From NCBI GenBank assembly GCA_035771165.1, contig JAWNZC010000337.1, forward strand, positions 682,001 through 746,000: a DNA stretch of 64,000 nt, read 5' to 3'. Each line of letters opens with the position of its first letter. Position 1 is the stretch's first letter. The notes below the pieces were generated by a model. That model did no database searches and was not told where the DNA came from. It was given only the letters and a program-made list of their open reading frames with translations. This stretch comes from Paragorgia papillata. Taxonomy: Eukaryota; Cnidaria; Anthozoa; Scleralcyonacea; Coralliidae. A program made the translations under genes and the position numbers. Positions 1 to 15,200 of this stretch are shown here, piece after piece.

Positions 1-60
1 TTCAACAATATTGTCCAACAACGTAATTACTGTTCAACAATAGTTAATACAATATACTTT

Positions 61-185
61 TTAAGTATTAATAAAAGACTCGGACTTGGTCTCGGAATGG
101 CGAAGGCTGGGACTCGGAAGGAGTGGACTCGGGATTGCACTGGTGGACTTGGACTTGAATGGTTCAAACTTGGACTCAGATGGAG
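61..185 (+). repeat. Degenerate GGACTCGGA-type short tandem repeat
   Basis: Repeated variants of GGACTTGGACTTGGACTC (for example GACTCGGACTTGGTCTCGG and GTGGACTTGGACTTG). It lies in the last visible intron of the cyclin gene. Confidence 0.6.
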
Positions 186-232
186 TGCCAATGGCACCTA
201 AACAATAATTCTTGCTAATCAAGAAAACTTAC

Positions 233-3200
233 CTGGGAGGTGTCAAGATCATTTTCATAGACAACGACGTTCTCCGCTCCAGTGTCTTTCTGTAAATTAT
301 CTTCGTAGTAGGGTGTAATGTCCAGAAAAGTACTGACAGCCACGCAGCAAGCATTAAGTTCCCACTCAGGCACCTAGCAGAAAAATAACATACAAAATAA
401 ATTAAGCGATGGAAGAGACAAACCACTCTCACGAATAGCACAAGGCATAACGCTTTGCGATTTGGCGTAGCTCTGAAGCAGAGTATTGTGTTCTGAAAAA
501 ATTTGGCAAAAATGGATGAAACATTTTGGATGGAACTTGACGTTGTTCTAACTCCGGACGTTGTTTGTATACTGGACTGTGTTTTAAACAACGACGAAAC
601 TTTTGGGTTGCTTTTTATTAAATTTAATTGAATGTCACAGAAGAATGATAGACGGCCGGCCAAGGCTTCAAAATATTACTTTTGATGGCATTTTTTGTTA
701 CAAGCAGGCAACCATGCTAAATCGTATCGGATAGTGTATACTTTGAAGGTGAGGGGTGTTGGCAGTCGTGATTATTGATTTATATACTAAAATGTAGAGC
801 TTTTTGAAAGCACAATGTGATGGATGGGATATCTGTAAAGTGATGCCTACAGTAGTTACGTTTGTGTTTTATTTGAATTAGTTAAATTCAGAATGCTATC
901 CAATCAGTGTGCCTGAAGTTCTGATTATTCTAATTCGCATAACTCTATTAATTATAAACAAACAAGAAACATGGCGCAAATTCGCCTAAATATAGCACTT
1001 AGAACAGCCACAACAATCTGAAAACTTTTTGTTACAAGCAGGCAACCACCATAGAAATGTAGCTTAGACATTGATCAAGATCACCAGGCCGGTTGCCTTC
1101 CGTGTATCACAAGATAGTACGGTTGAACCGGTGAGTTGAATGTCTGAGGATATTAAGCGTTATAACAGTACATACATGGCGGTATCGGTAAATTTAATAC
1201 CAAAATAAAACGAAGTAATTTACGAATACGAGACTTTCCTGTAGCTACCAGGTCTAATAAATTTCTGATTCTTGGCAAGCTTACCTTTTTTGTGGCTTTT
1301 TTTCGAAGTATTATGTTTAGATGTATTCACGCCATATTTCGTGTTTGTTTATGATTGTGAGTTATGCGAATTAGGTTAAGCAAAACTAGAGGCACGCTGA
1401 TTGGATAGCATTCTGAATTTAGCTAATTCAAATAAAACACAAACGTAAATAGGCGGCACTTTACAGATATCCCATCCATCACATTGTGCTTTCAAAAAGC
1501 TCTAAATTTTAGTATATAAATCAATAATTACGGCTGCCAACACCCCTCACCTTCAAAGTATACAAAAAATGCCATCAACGGTGTTTTTGAGACACTTTTA
1601 TCGAGGTTGGCCGTCCGTCTATGACGCTTGACAGGAAAAGTTGTGAGTAGTGAAAGTATGATTTTATGTACTGGTATATGTACCTCAAAACATACACAAA
1701 ATTTACTTTTTGCATAAAACCTGAAGAAAAAAATTTCCTTCAATTTTTTGTGTTATTGTATGCTGAGTCTAAATCTTGTAAGATAAGAAACCAGACTTTT
1801 GAATGCTGTTTTAAGTTTGACATTTTCCCGCCATTATTAACCTCAAAACATACACGACATTTTCACCCATATTTTCAAAATGATTACTAACATCGTAAGT
1901 TTTTGGTTTTTTTGCTATTCATTGCACTAAATTGATTCCCGATGTCGACTTATATAGGTGCAACTTTTGTTTTAAGGACACGAAGATGATATATTTGCCT
2001 GTTATAAAATAGTCAACTTGCAAACTTATTTGTAAGTTCATAACTTTTAGAAACTATGAAAAATTGAATTGTTATGACCTGCCAGGAAACACCCTTCTGC
2101 CCCCCCCCTGTTGCAATACATACGATGATGACGCAATTGTTAGTAGTTTTCAAGAAAGATACATATCTTGTCATTAACAAATAACAGTCAGATTAGACAT
2201 ATTAAAGGTCTGTGTATGTTTTGAGGTACTACGTATAAGGCCCCGTTCACACTATACTGGATAGGTTTTCGTGCCGGCACAAAAAATATCCGGTATAGTG
2301 TGAACAGACTCGATCGGCACGATATTGTGCCGAAGTAGCCCCGTTCACACTATACCGGATAGCTTTTGTGCCGGCACGAAAACCTGACGATACAACCAAT
2401 CACCACGCTCTATTCTATTAATTTACTTCCGAAACGATTTCGAACTCCGTTCACACTGGAGCTGGAACGGCACAAAAAGCTATCCGATAAAAGATGTACC
2501 TCTTTCGACACAGAAATTGTGCTGGAACAGGCGTTTTGTGTTTGAACAGAAGGCCTATCCGATATGCTTCGGCACAAAAGCTATATCCGGTATAGTGTGA
2601 ACGGGACCTAAGAATCTACATTTCTACAAGTCAGCCTGAATAGGTTCTTATATATTGGATGTTTAGTGTGAAACCACACTAATCTGTTTTCAAACGACGA
2701 AAACGGAGACCTCGTATCGAAAACGTATTAAATGTTTTCCGTCCACAGTTTCGCCGTTTAGTAAAACGCTAAAGATGTACAGGGCTTATGAATGAATAGT
2801 TCTAGGTGACTGAAACCAAGACAACATAATCGTGACATCATCGTTTTTTAAACGTTTCGTTTTTGCCGTCCACACTGGTGCAGAAAAACGGCGTCTTCGA
2901 ATGTCTCCACTCTGGAGAGCGTTTTTGAAACGCTCCGTTTTCGGTCACCGAAGACGCCGGATTAGTGTGGACGAAAGCCCTAACCGTATCAAAAGGTCTC
3001 CGTTTTCGTTTGAAAACGGATTAGTGTGGACATGGCCTAAGCCCATTATTTCAGTCGTGTCACAGAAACTACAAAATCATTCAAAATCTAGGGAAATAAA
3101 ATATCTTACAAAACTAAGAACCTATTTTAAATGTCAGGCTGAATGCGTTATATAATTTCCAAATTTCAGCCTGTAGGTTCTTAATCCACTATAGGTTCTT

Positions 3201-6200
3201 ATACGTGGGTGTTTTACTGTATACACTTTTAATGTTGTTCACTCTTCATTAACACATGCCCAGACGTACGGTCTCTGAGTGTTCAAGGGTGTGGTGCTTC
3301 AAGAGACGATTAACATAATCCTGGATTAGTGGAAAAGTGTGGAACAAAAATTCTGAGCACCTAATTCGTATACGGATTAATAAAGGCTTTATTGTGTTGT
3401 AAAAATATGCTACCTGTCATCGGCTATTAACCCACTGCTGCTTAGATGTCTGAACTCTGAAGGCTATCCCTTTGATGAACAGTTAAAATCTGGTGTTATA
3501 CATAGATGAAGACATGAAGTGGCCGTTTTTGTCGGCTCCGAAACGGGAATGGGTTTAATGACTTCGTAACCCAATACTGCTTATAAGCTGCCTGAGAATT
3601 TTCCCGTTGACGAGTAAAACCGGCTGGCCTTGGACAAAATAGAATAGGTCTTTTTTGGTCGGCTCAGGCAGGAATGATTAATCTGGGATGTCTGTCTGAG
3701 GGTCCTCCCTTTGTCTTTGACGACTGAGTAAAGTCGTCAAGGGTTGGACAGAGAGTATCTTGATAAAAGGAGAGTTTTAGTAGTTATTTTTAGTTGATCC
3801 CTAAATACCATTTTCCGTTTTGTACATTTTGTATGTTTTGTTTTAGAGTCACTGATAACCAAGTTTGAAACATTGTGGCGATTGGCTTAACATGACGCTT
3901 AGCTTAAAACATTACTTTTTGCTGTCTCCTCTTCCACTAAAAAATACTCGATCTTCTATTCCAGTTGTATTCTACATAACAAGGAGAGTCTGTTCGCTGG
4001 CTACCTCTATAACATCTCAGTCTTTAACGCTAAAGTCTTTGTTCTATCTTTTTGTTCGTCTTTATGCATTTTTGTGCACGGTCACTGAACCCCGTTGTAT
4101 TTCAGTATATAATGACGAATTATCCAATAGCAATGTTTCAGTTCAATCACTCAACCGTGCTATTTAAATATTAATAAACTTAAAACAAAGGATGTGCACG
4201 GGGTAAGGTACGGTTCAACATAAAATCACAGCTAATTATAGGCGCTTTGAAGTTTGCCGAGTTTCCAGACCATATCCCTATTGACTATGCTTAAATACGG
4301 CATGCTATATATGTACCTTGATTTCAGCTTGGAATGACTGTATCAGATCAATCCACTGACCCAAAGATGAATTAAGATCTTGGATTAACAAGGCTAAAGC
4401 CAAAGTTGACGGCTGAAAAGAAAGGGAAATTCAGATTCAAACATTTAATAACAATACGTACACTATCAACACTATTCTATATTTTATTTAAGGTTATAGA
4501 TAATTTTTCGACAACGATAATAACAACAATGAGAAGCTTACTGGAAATCTCAGACGGCTAGAATACCAACTACCACCCATGGTATAAAAAGTCAGCAGTC
4601 CTTACGTCCCGTATTCCCCGCGTATTCGGATTTTTCAGAAACGCAACTTTTATTTTACAGATTGGCTTTCCGTCTACACGTAAACGATGAAACGGTTACC
4701 AAAAAACGGAAATTTTCGAAGACGGTCTTCAGTGGAACTTTTGGGAAACGCCGTTTTCCTGTTCTCGTGTGGACGCGAATTTTAATTAAAAATGGAGAAA
4801 AAACGTTGAAAGAAAAAAACCCGAATACATGGAGACAAGGCCTTAATGTCTGAGGGCTTTTCAAACGGAGAACTTTAATGAATCGAAGCCTATTCAGACG
4901 TCCTACGCTCATTTGCGTTGAGTTCGGGACGTTAAGTTCTTGGCCTAATTAGCCGTTGGTCTTTAATTATCCGTTGGTCATACTTACCCGGTATGAAAGA
5001 AAATCATGTCTGCATATAAGCAATTCCATTTTGTGTGTCAAGAGTTGCAAATGATGAGGAACAGCATACTGACTCACACAACCATTAACAACACTCAAAG
5101 CGTGAAACTAAGAAATGAAGATATATCACTTTAAGCATATTTCCAACACAATATTATGCACATATCAATGTTAAGTGGCAGGGAGGGGAGGCCGGGCATC
5201 CCAGGGTATTGATTGGAAATTTTAATTTTTTGTCAAATATCCCACCCTTGGGACTTATTCGACAGTCAAATTCCCCTCTACTGCAAAAAAGGTGGTGATC
5301 AAAGGACTACAACACAATTTAACAAAAATATCAATATTTATTTCAACTGAACAGAAAACGTTAAAAGTATACATGTATGAAACTGGCATTCAGTGATTCA
5401 GGTTACTTTCTCCTTAGCCTTATTTGCTTCCTGGTTTCTGCAGCTTTCCTATAGCTCCCCCTTTTCTCAGGTTTTCATGAATTTGGTGCAGATGATCAAG
5501 CCAGAACTCGACTTTCTCGGGAGTATTACATCGTCCTCTTCGACAATACCCGCTATTTTGGCTTGCATAGTGGCCACCGGCCATGCGAAATAATGAAGCT
5601 ACAAAAATGAGGCCACTGGAGATGGCAAACCACCTGACTAAAAATTTCCTCACGTCACAGAAAAATGCAGGGACGGCGGAGCTGAGGGAGCAGACTGGGG
5701 GGCTTTCAGTCCGGATATGGAAAGATGATCCATGTTCAGAATACAAAATACAAAAGGCCTTAAAATATTGGTCGGTCACGGACTTTGTCCGACCCATTCG
5801 TGAAATTGTCCGAAAATAGGGAAGGAACCACCGGACATTCTGTCCAACCCAAGTGAAATTGAGATTATACACTGTAGTTTGTCCGACCCGAGTGTTTGGT
5901 GTCCGACCGAACTGTAACTTTGTCCGACGTAAATGTACTCTTGTCTGACACACCAGAAGCTCGCGTGTTAAATGGAGAACCAGGGTAGGTAATTATATGG
6001 TATGAAAAGTAAACCGACTTGTGTAAGACGCGAACATACGTCTTTGTACCTTTTACACGAATGTTTGGCAACTTAATTAAAACCTAATTTTCCCCCTTCC
6101 GCATAAACGACCCTATTGTGATGATATTAATTTTTGCCACGACTTATTCCCGAGCCAAACTGAACACAAAGTCATCCGACATTATCCGATATTTTGTCCG

Positions 6201-9200
6201 ACCCAAACTCAAAGTCATCGGACATTTTGTCAGATGACTTTGCAAAACACATTTTAAGACGTGTTTATAGTATATAATAAACAGGTCTTAAAATGTGTTT
6301 GCAAAGTCATCTGACAAAATGTTCATATAGCTGTCACTTGAGAAGTTCTAATGAGACTTTCCTGCAATTCGATTGGTTCCTGAGTGGTCTTTACAAAAAT
6401 TGAAAAAATTTTCCAATGAAAGTCTTTTTTGCTTGTACTCTCAACAAAAAAGTAAATAAACTTTGCATGGCCATATATAATAGCCTACTTTCATAAAGGC
6501 CTTCACTTTAAATATTCGTTTATGTGCATCTATAAATGAGCCTTTCTGGCCTCGTTATAAAGCAAAGATTCTTTTGTATTGCAGACAAACAAATAAGGCC
6601 AGAAAGGCTTATTAAGATGAATATAACGAATATTCAAAATAATCGCTATTGTGAAAGTGGTGTATATAAAATCCTTATTATTGACAGTGCTTTCAAAATA
6701 AGTCGGCGGCCGCCGGAGCTCCGGCGGTTGCCAAGAGGTTTACCGCCGGCTACTTTTCTTTCAAATATCAAAATATCTGCTCTGCACCTTTCTCTCTACT
6801 TTAAGCATCAAAATAAAGTTATTCTTTACTCAACATTGTCTATTTTTATTCCTTTTTTGAAAACAATCGATGTTTGTATTCGTTCAAAAATATTGACTTC
6901 ATCCATCTTGAATTACTTCAATTGATTTGTTCAGTGGGAAAAAGAAGTACCTCGAGTAATCCTATCGAAATGTATCCGTTATGGTCTGTTTTTTTTCAGT
7001 TATGCATAATAATTTGATTACTCAAAGTATCACAAGAAAAGCCCTGTGCACCTTCGATCATAGCATGTGGTCAATGTGACAGTGTTCACTGACACTGATA
7101 CTGATGTCGACTATGACGATTAGAAAACGAACTAGCTAAATATCACTTTCCTATATAAGACTGAGAATTTGTAAAATTTGATAAAATCCGGTATAAAAAA
7201 TGTCTGAGCAGTTGTTCTTTATTACAATATATTAGAATGGATTTAGTTGTAGTTTAAAGATAAAAACTCTACAGCCGCCTACCGTACTTTCTCATCGCAA
7301 CCACCTACTTGAAATAATTCTGAAAGCCCTGTATTAACCTTGCTCGGTCAGTCTTTATAGCAAAATTATCCTGCCCTTGCTCTTTTCACACAAACCTCGC
7401 TATCTCGTCACTGAAGGCCTGTGGGCAGGATAATTTTGCCATATAAAAGACCTCCTTGCTTGGTCAATAAGTTCTTAACCTCTTTTTATTTATTTTCTGA
7501 TAAAACAAAAATTCCTACTGTAGCCTAATTTGTGTGAACAAAAGAAATTAAAGAGCAGGTGAACTTACTGCTTGTAGAAAGGACAATGGTGTAACGGTAT
7601 TCAAATCCCACTCAAGCTTTGCCAAAATAACTCTTTCCATTCTCAACAGATCAGACACAGAAAATGAATATCCACTTGCATCTAACAGTTCAGTTGCTCC
7701 TGGAAGAACCTGTCCAGTAAAATAAATAATTAGCAACAAATATATTACATAACAACAAACATATTACATATTAGCGTAACATCTTATAATGTAGCCTAAC
7801 GTCATAATGTAGCGTAACATCTTATATATAGAACGTGATGTCTTATAATGTAGCCTAACATCTTAGCACGTAGCATGTCTTAGGATGTAGCGTAACGTCT
7901 TCCAATGTAAGTTACGTAACGTCCTATAATGTAGCGTAACGTCCTATAATGTAGCGTAACGTCCTATAATGTAGCGTAACGTCTTATAATGTAGCGTAAC
8001 GTCTTATATGGAGTGTAACGTCTTATAATGTAGCGTAACGTCTTATAATGTAGCGTAACGTAACGCAGGTACTGTCACAAACTGTTATAGTTAGTTTTAG
8101 ATATTGCAAGTTGAGATGTTTAGTATTCAAAAGTGAGATACTAGATTTGAAGGAGGGAACCAAATTCAGAAACCTGGTGTCCCACTTGGATACTGCCGAA
8201 AATTCCAAATTTCAAGCCCTGTCATTGCATCAAAATAACCTAATACAGGTATACAAAAATTTAGCCGGACATTACAATTTTTTTTCACTGCTTCAATGAG
8301 GTTTTGGCCAGTCATCCAACAATTTGGCTGGTTATTGACTGATGACTATTTATTATTTGATCTAGCCAGTGCTGAAACTCAGTGTCTATAAAATAATTAC
8401 TGATGGCAAATAATTAAACTTACCTCCTCTTCTTCAGTTAATTTTGCAGCCAGGAAAAAACAAGCAACAGCAATGCATGGTAAATACTTCTTCTGAGCCT
8501 GGAAAATAGATGTATATAAGGCCAAGGTATATTTCGCGTCCCCACCCGCTTCCTTTTCCTTAGCCGCTTCCTTTTCTCTTTTTTTCTTCTTCTTGTTTTC
8601 CTGTCCAAATCCCTTCCAGCTAGCTAGAACATTTGATTACTTGACGTGTGAAACGACGGCAGGCTCATTCAAAGTCTTACCCGCTGACCAATTTCAACAC
8701 TTTACGCCATAAAATGTCGTCGTCATCGGTCTTGATGAATAATTTGATATCAACGATGGTTTATATTGAAGTCAGTCATTTGTTCAAATTAATTTGTGAA
8801 ATAAACTGCAGTAAACTAAAGCCTTTTGTTATTAATATTTCATTGCACCCTTTATTACTGTACTGTGTAGCCTTTGACCCTTTGCCTAAACTTACTTTGA
8901 CAAAAAAAAAAGAAGACCCTGCTTCCCTGCTTTTCGCTGGAAATCCGGACGAAAAACATAAGCTTTTTTTTACTTGGCCGTATATTATACATGTATATTT
9001 AAAATTTTAAAGCAAAAGTAAATAATTTGTCATATTTAATGATAGTATAATAAGTACATGAAAATACATAGTCTGTACATAATTGTGGCATATATGAAAG
9101 TGTACAAATGTACATGTACTTACAGTAGTTTACTGTAGTGGTTGACAATAACACACATATTTCATATAATTCTATTATTACTTGGGCTACCTATGGTAGG

Positions 9201-12200
9201 CCAAGTCTAGGTTTTGGCGAGTTTTGGCTTGGTTTTTTGGGTGTCACAATTTTGCATTTTTGCACTTTTTACTTCCGCTACTATTCATGCTTCTCGTGAG
9301 TTGTTAGCCGTGTGACTGAGTGAGGCCATGAGACATGTAAGTTCTTTGCTCCTTTCACTTTTAGAGTAAGTTGGACAAAAAGTTGAACAGCTTTGCCTTT
9401 TGATCAAGGTGTTCTTGTAGGCTGTTGGTAGATTTTGAAACTGACTGGCTGACTTTATAGTTTAATAGTGATCAGATGTGGCTGACAACTGTCTTGATCA
9501 TATACGTTCACCATTGTGAAGTATACACCACATTCAACCTCTGATCTTCCTCAGCCCACTCTGTGGAGGAGACCTCCGCACTTTGTCTCCTCCACACTTT
9601 GCCAGTAGCCCAAGTGAATGCCTGACCCAGGCATCTTGTTTAGTAATTAAAGCACACGATGCTCAGTATCAATGTTACAGAATCCATCCATTATACAGTA
9701 TATATGTACATTACCTTTACAAGATATAGGAATCTGTCAAGTATATTTGAAGCTAAAGCAAAAGATTCAGGATGAAATCCAAACTGCTTATTCAAGGCCA
9801 AAAGAAGTGATACAATTCTATCTCTTTCTGATGGGGTGATTGCATTCTTGTCCTTTGACAAAAGAGAAAAACATTAGGTTTAATCATACAGGACTTACAG
9901 TACGTAATACTTACTGTAATTATTAATGTACTGTGCTAAAATTTGTACTTTTGGCCTAATGGGTTGAATGAAATTAGGGATTCATACAGTAAATCTAATA
10001 GAGTGGCCACTTTTGGTGATTTTGACCAACAAGTGGTTACAGAATCAGACAAACACCAGTGGCATTCACTTAATTACATGTAAACACAATAGGCGAGTTT
10101 CAGGGTGTTGCGCGCGCATCGTTTTGGAAAGGAATTGGCGGGCTCTTGGCAGGCTCTCTACAAAGTAACCAATGGCAAACAGACTTGCTAGCGAGCCAAC
10201 AACAGCAGAATAAGTGTTAAATATCCAGAAACTGTATCTATACTTTGTTTATTTTAAACAGTACATTTACTTTGAGGGGAGCTTGTCAGTTTTTTTGTAA
10301 AATGATGCACGCGCAACACCCTGAAATTCATCTATTGCACTTTACCCAAACACAATATTTATCATGTTTCACTCAAATGTTCATAGTCATGGTGACAAAA
10401 TTGTAAAATAATTTCATACAACTGTGTTTGCATTGCAGTGACTGACTTTACAGCAGTACTGTACATGCCAGACTTCTCAATATAGAGTAACTAGTGTGTG
10501 AGATCACACACACTAAATTTAGAAAATAATTCAGTTGGAAAATTCCAGGGGGTGAAGAGTGTCAAGCCTTGACTTTGCTTGACTGATTAAGTGGAATTCC
10601 AGGACTGAGGAGGTACCCAGTACTGTAGGGGGTACTAAACAAAACTAGACTTCTGTGTGTGTGTGGGGGGAGTTATGGATATTTTCTGGAACTACACAAT
10701 ATTATGTCAAACAAAGCTGCATACCTGTGGGGATACTGGGCCATATAAAATTATAGGTCTATATTTGGACTCTCTCTTCAGCTCATAATGGAGCACTTTC
10801 ATTAGCTTGTCCATGTTCAAATTCCTCTCTATCATCTATTGAAACAAAATGAGGAATGATTTATTATAATTTAAATCATACATACTGTACTGTAGTTACC
10901 GTAGTTGACTGGGTAAGTGCCCACCTCCACAATGTTTTAATTTTCATCAAAAGAAGGGGGTGGGCACGATCAGTGGGTGCTTACACGAGCAAAATGTGCC
11001 TTACGCGAAAAAGTTATTTTTGAATTAGTATATGAAAACAAACAAAACCATTTTAATACTCTTAATACAGTATTATTGAAACAAACAAAACTATATTATT
11101 ACAAAATATGGATTTAAAACCACCCATGTTTACAGTATAAAAGTCTAAATATCATGTTCATCAAACCCGTCTGAATCTGAGTCGGAGTCGAAGTCTGAAT
11201 CTGAGTCCAAGTCAAACTGTCAATATGTCCCCAAGTTCTCCGTATAGGTTGTCTTGAGTTCATCTAATGCATAAAAGTTGTCTGAAACAAGATCATCTTT
11301 GGTCCCATCAAGATTGTTTGAGATGCCACAAGAATGGTTTGTTAACAATTAATTGTTTGTTCGTTGATGTTTTCCCACACCCAGCTAACAACATATCAGT
11401 TGTACTGAGAGTGTTTAAAAATAGCCCGGAAATTAATTTTTCCTTAAACAGGGGGGTGGGCACTTGCTCGAAGATGGGTGCTTACCCAGTCAACTATGGT
11501 ATAATACTGTAACCGTTTGACTCGCACACTGGCCAAAACTGAGCCCCATTGTCAATTAGTGAGAACCTCTGCCAGGTAGTCAAAGGGTTATTAACTGAGA
11601 CTATCTTCTTATACAGTGTACCTATGATTGTATGGATCTTAACACTTGGTTGTATACTAAATCTAAACTGGATGAAATGTCTGATAAAAGGCATCGATAG
11701 GTAGAACAGATTTAGTCCAAGTATCGTATTGATACTCTCAATACCTGAAGTCAATATACTCAATATCCTATTGTTTTAATCAATATAATTGAGCTTCAAT
11801 ACTGAGTTTCCAATTTCATTAGATTCCCAAATGGTACTGTACAGTTTAAAATAATGTGATACTGTAAATCAATTGTAAAAGTAAATTTATTTACAACTTC
11901 CTTTATGGTATGCCAATTACATCACTACAATTAAAAACTAATTTTAACCCTATGTTAATGTTTCATGGTGTTCCAAATCACTGAGAAAAAACAGTGTTGT
12001 ACCTATTTGAGAAGCTGTGCCCCAGGCCTTTTCATTTGACGTGTGTGATCGCACACACACACCAGCACATGCACAAACTCAACCACATGTACATTTGTCA
12101 CACAAGCGAAAGGCCACGTTTAATTGTTGTGAAATTTCAGTGATGTCACATCTCACAACATAACGTAAGGCCTTGCAACATAATGTAAGGTCTCACAAGT

Positions 12201-15200
12201 GTGTAACATAAGGTCTCACAATGTAATGTCAGATGTCACAACATAATGTCCTGAAGGTCTCACAATGTAATGTAAGGTCTCACAAGGTAATATCAGTAAC
12301 ATGTCATAATGTAAGGTCAGGTACTGGTCACAAGGCAAGGCAAGGTCTCAGTGTGATGCAATATCTCACAGCATAACCCAAGATCTCACAACATAAAGTA
12401 ATTAAGGTCTCACAATGTAAAGTCTAATATCCGTAATTGATAAGTTTTAATGCAGTCATGTGCAATTCACACATGCAAAGTTATTTTATATGCGTGCAAA
12501 TTACCACACATGTGCAGTTTTCCTTACGAAAAGGCCTGGTACCCTGTGTCAGGTCCAAAGCATACTACACCCAAAATGTCTTTGAAGTAAACACATATTA
12601 AGTGGGGGGTCAAGTATCTTTTACTTCCTCTTTAGAGTTCAACCATAATGTGTAAATTAGCCAGTTGTAAATCAAACAGTTGGAATAAAATAGTAATTAC
12701 AGTGGCACCCAGAAGTTTGTTAACATTGTTTGCGTGTAATGTGGGTGTACTTACTACATGGAAAAACTACATGCAATGTGTGTGTACTACACGGAAAAAC
12801 TACACGCAATGCCCATGTAGTACATGGAGGTTAGGTTATGTGTAGTCTCTTAAATGTCCATGTAACTCATTACAAGGAGTTTTTAATTAAGACACTTATA
12901 TGATGATCATCGCTATTGTCTATCAAGTTAATCTAAAACCATTTTTTCACACAATGGAAGAAATGAATAAACCTGATCTTTATGTTTATATTCTTTTGTT
13001 GGTTGAGGTTTTTCCAGTTCTCCGGTGCAACAAATAGAAACGCATTCTACAATTTTTATTAGTTTAAATCTCAAACCAAGTCATGAATCTACTGACAAAA
13101 GGGTAAATTTAACTGAATAGAGCAAATTAAGACATACTGTACGTACTTCACAGCTCAAACAATCAAGTTTAAACAAATAACAGTTTTTATTAATTACAGT
13201 ACATGTATAAAATGTACAGTACATGTATAAAAAAGCAAATATTGAATGAAGTTAGCGAATAATATAGTTTGAACCAGTAGAATAGTGAAATATAATGAAT
13301 TATAAATAATAATATAGTCCGTCTTTATTATAGTTAGTGTTAAACTTTGCATTTAAGAGGCCTTCAAATACATTCATCCATGGCCAATTTACACCTTTGC
13401 CAGGTAATAATTTGTTCATCAAGTTCTGGAGTTGGGTACGTTTTAAAAACATATTTTTTAATTTTCTCTACTCGAACAGGAATATTTCTTCCTTCTAATT
13501 CGTCGCTTCTGAAAAGAAGCCGCAAGCAATTCACTGCAAAATGGTTGCGATGAAGACTTTTGCTGAAGCACTATCAGTTTTTCCCACAGCAACTCGTGGC
13601 ACTGGTTTACTTTGGAAAGTGGTATTCACACTGTTTGTGTTGGTGATGGTGGCAGGTAACTCTGTTTTGACACATTAAGCAGGGTTGGATTCATAAACGA
13701 GAATGTGGCACCAACGTAGTTTAATACAAATTCGACCATGTGCCGAATGCGTGCGACTGTTTGTTGTTTAAAATGGAGCTTAGAAGTTTACTTCATTTAT
13801 AATATCAGTGGTTTTATTGACTCACGTAGGATGAACATTCTGGGAAGAACACCTGACAAACTGGTAAAGGATGGTAAATTCAGAAATTTTCATAAATTCT
13901 CAAACAAGCAGTATACCATGTATAACTCACAACAATGATTCACCTTAGCCATAATCAAACCACTCAGTAGTTGAAGAAACTTATACAATTCATAATTATA
14001 GTCATGTCATCTGATGTTTAACAAATATGATGTTAAGAATATTCAATGTTTCAGCAATCATGCCATCTCTGAAATGCTTAATAGACTTTTTAAATTCTCT
14101 GGCAGGTTACCTATACAGTGAAACCTGAGTTTTGCGACCACCCCAGTTGCGACGTAAAAGTGGTTGTTAAGGACAGGTGGTCATTCAGACAGGTTTTGGA
14201 ATGACATCATCAAAATAAAAAATTCAAATTTTTCAGCTTTGCTTGTTTATTATTACAATCTCAAGGCTATTATTCTTAAAGCCAAATCACCTTAGCTCAG
14301 CAACCATTCTAGCTACTTCTTGCACTGACACTACAGGAGTTTCTTGTTCATTTTCTCCAATGTCTTCGACTTTCTTTTCTTCGTCACACTCATCATCAGA
14401 TACGAAGCCATTCTTCGCACGGTCCACAAGATCTTGTTCCCAATCAGGATCATCCGTCCTGCCACAACTAGTTAGTTTTTATTCCACAGTGAGCGAAACA
14501 CTTTTGAATCGTTGTTTCTGGTAACAAGTCCCAAGAGTGCTGTAACCACATGATGGCATATCAAACAGTGTAATTTTCTTGGCAAGGGAAGATGTGGATT
14601 CAACTTCATCGATGGCGAAGGCGATTTGTCAAAGGAGTTGCGGTCGAATGGCAGCGTTCCATTGTAGTTATAAATAGACAGATGTTGTTGAGGAAACTTG
14701 ATATGTTTTGTTATTGAGGAGCAAGTTTAAAACAAGCAAGTTTTCTCGTATTCTATTTACATAGTGCCAGCTTTTAATATGAAACGGTCGCTCATAACAG
14801 GTAAATTTCTTGTTTGGGACACAAAAAAAGTGGTCGCTGGTCGCATAAGGCAGGTGGTCGCTCATTGCAGGTATATTTCAACTACAAATCATCCGTGCCA
14901 GAAAAAGTGGTTGTATATGACAGGTGGTCTTAAAACATGGGGGTTGCAAAACTCAGGTTTCACTGTACATGCACTGTTTGAGGTCCACGCAGATAACGTG
15001 TAGTTTCTCTATGTATTACATGGACAGTGCATGTAGTTTTTCCGTGTACTACACAGAAAGTGTGTGTAGACTTACTGTGTAGTACACACACAATGTGTGT
15101 AGTTTGTGTGTAAAGTGGGTGTACTACATGGAAAACTACACCTACGATGATGTTAAAAAACTTCTGGGTGCCACTGTAAGTGTATATAAAAAAGTAGTGT

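Larger units (their letters stand above)
12700..15176. mobile_element. TA-flanked TIR pair (Tc1/mariner-like), 2.48 kb
   Basis: Left TIR CAGTGGCACCCAGAAGTTTG at 12700, right inverse ending GGGTGCCACTG at 15176, each next to TA. Subterminal CATGTAGTACACGGAAAAAC-type repeats are inverted between the two ends (12750-12845 and 15005-15140). Inside are proposed cyclin exon 2, a BEN-like remnant and a nested pogo-type element. Alternatively these are two separate solo ends. Confidence 0.65.

Noticed and set aside
7800..8065. CRISPR-like array
   Set aside because: Units are contiguous 20 bp repeats without unique spacers, in an animal intron.
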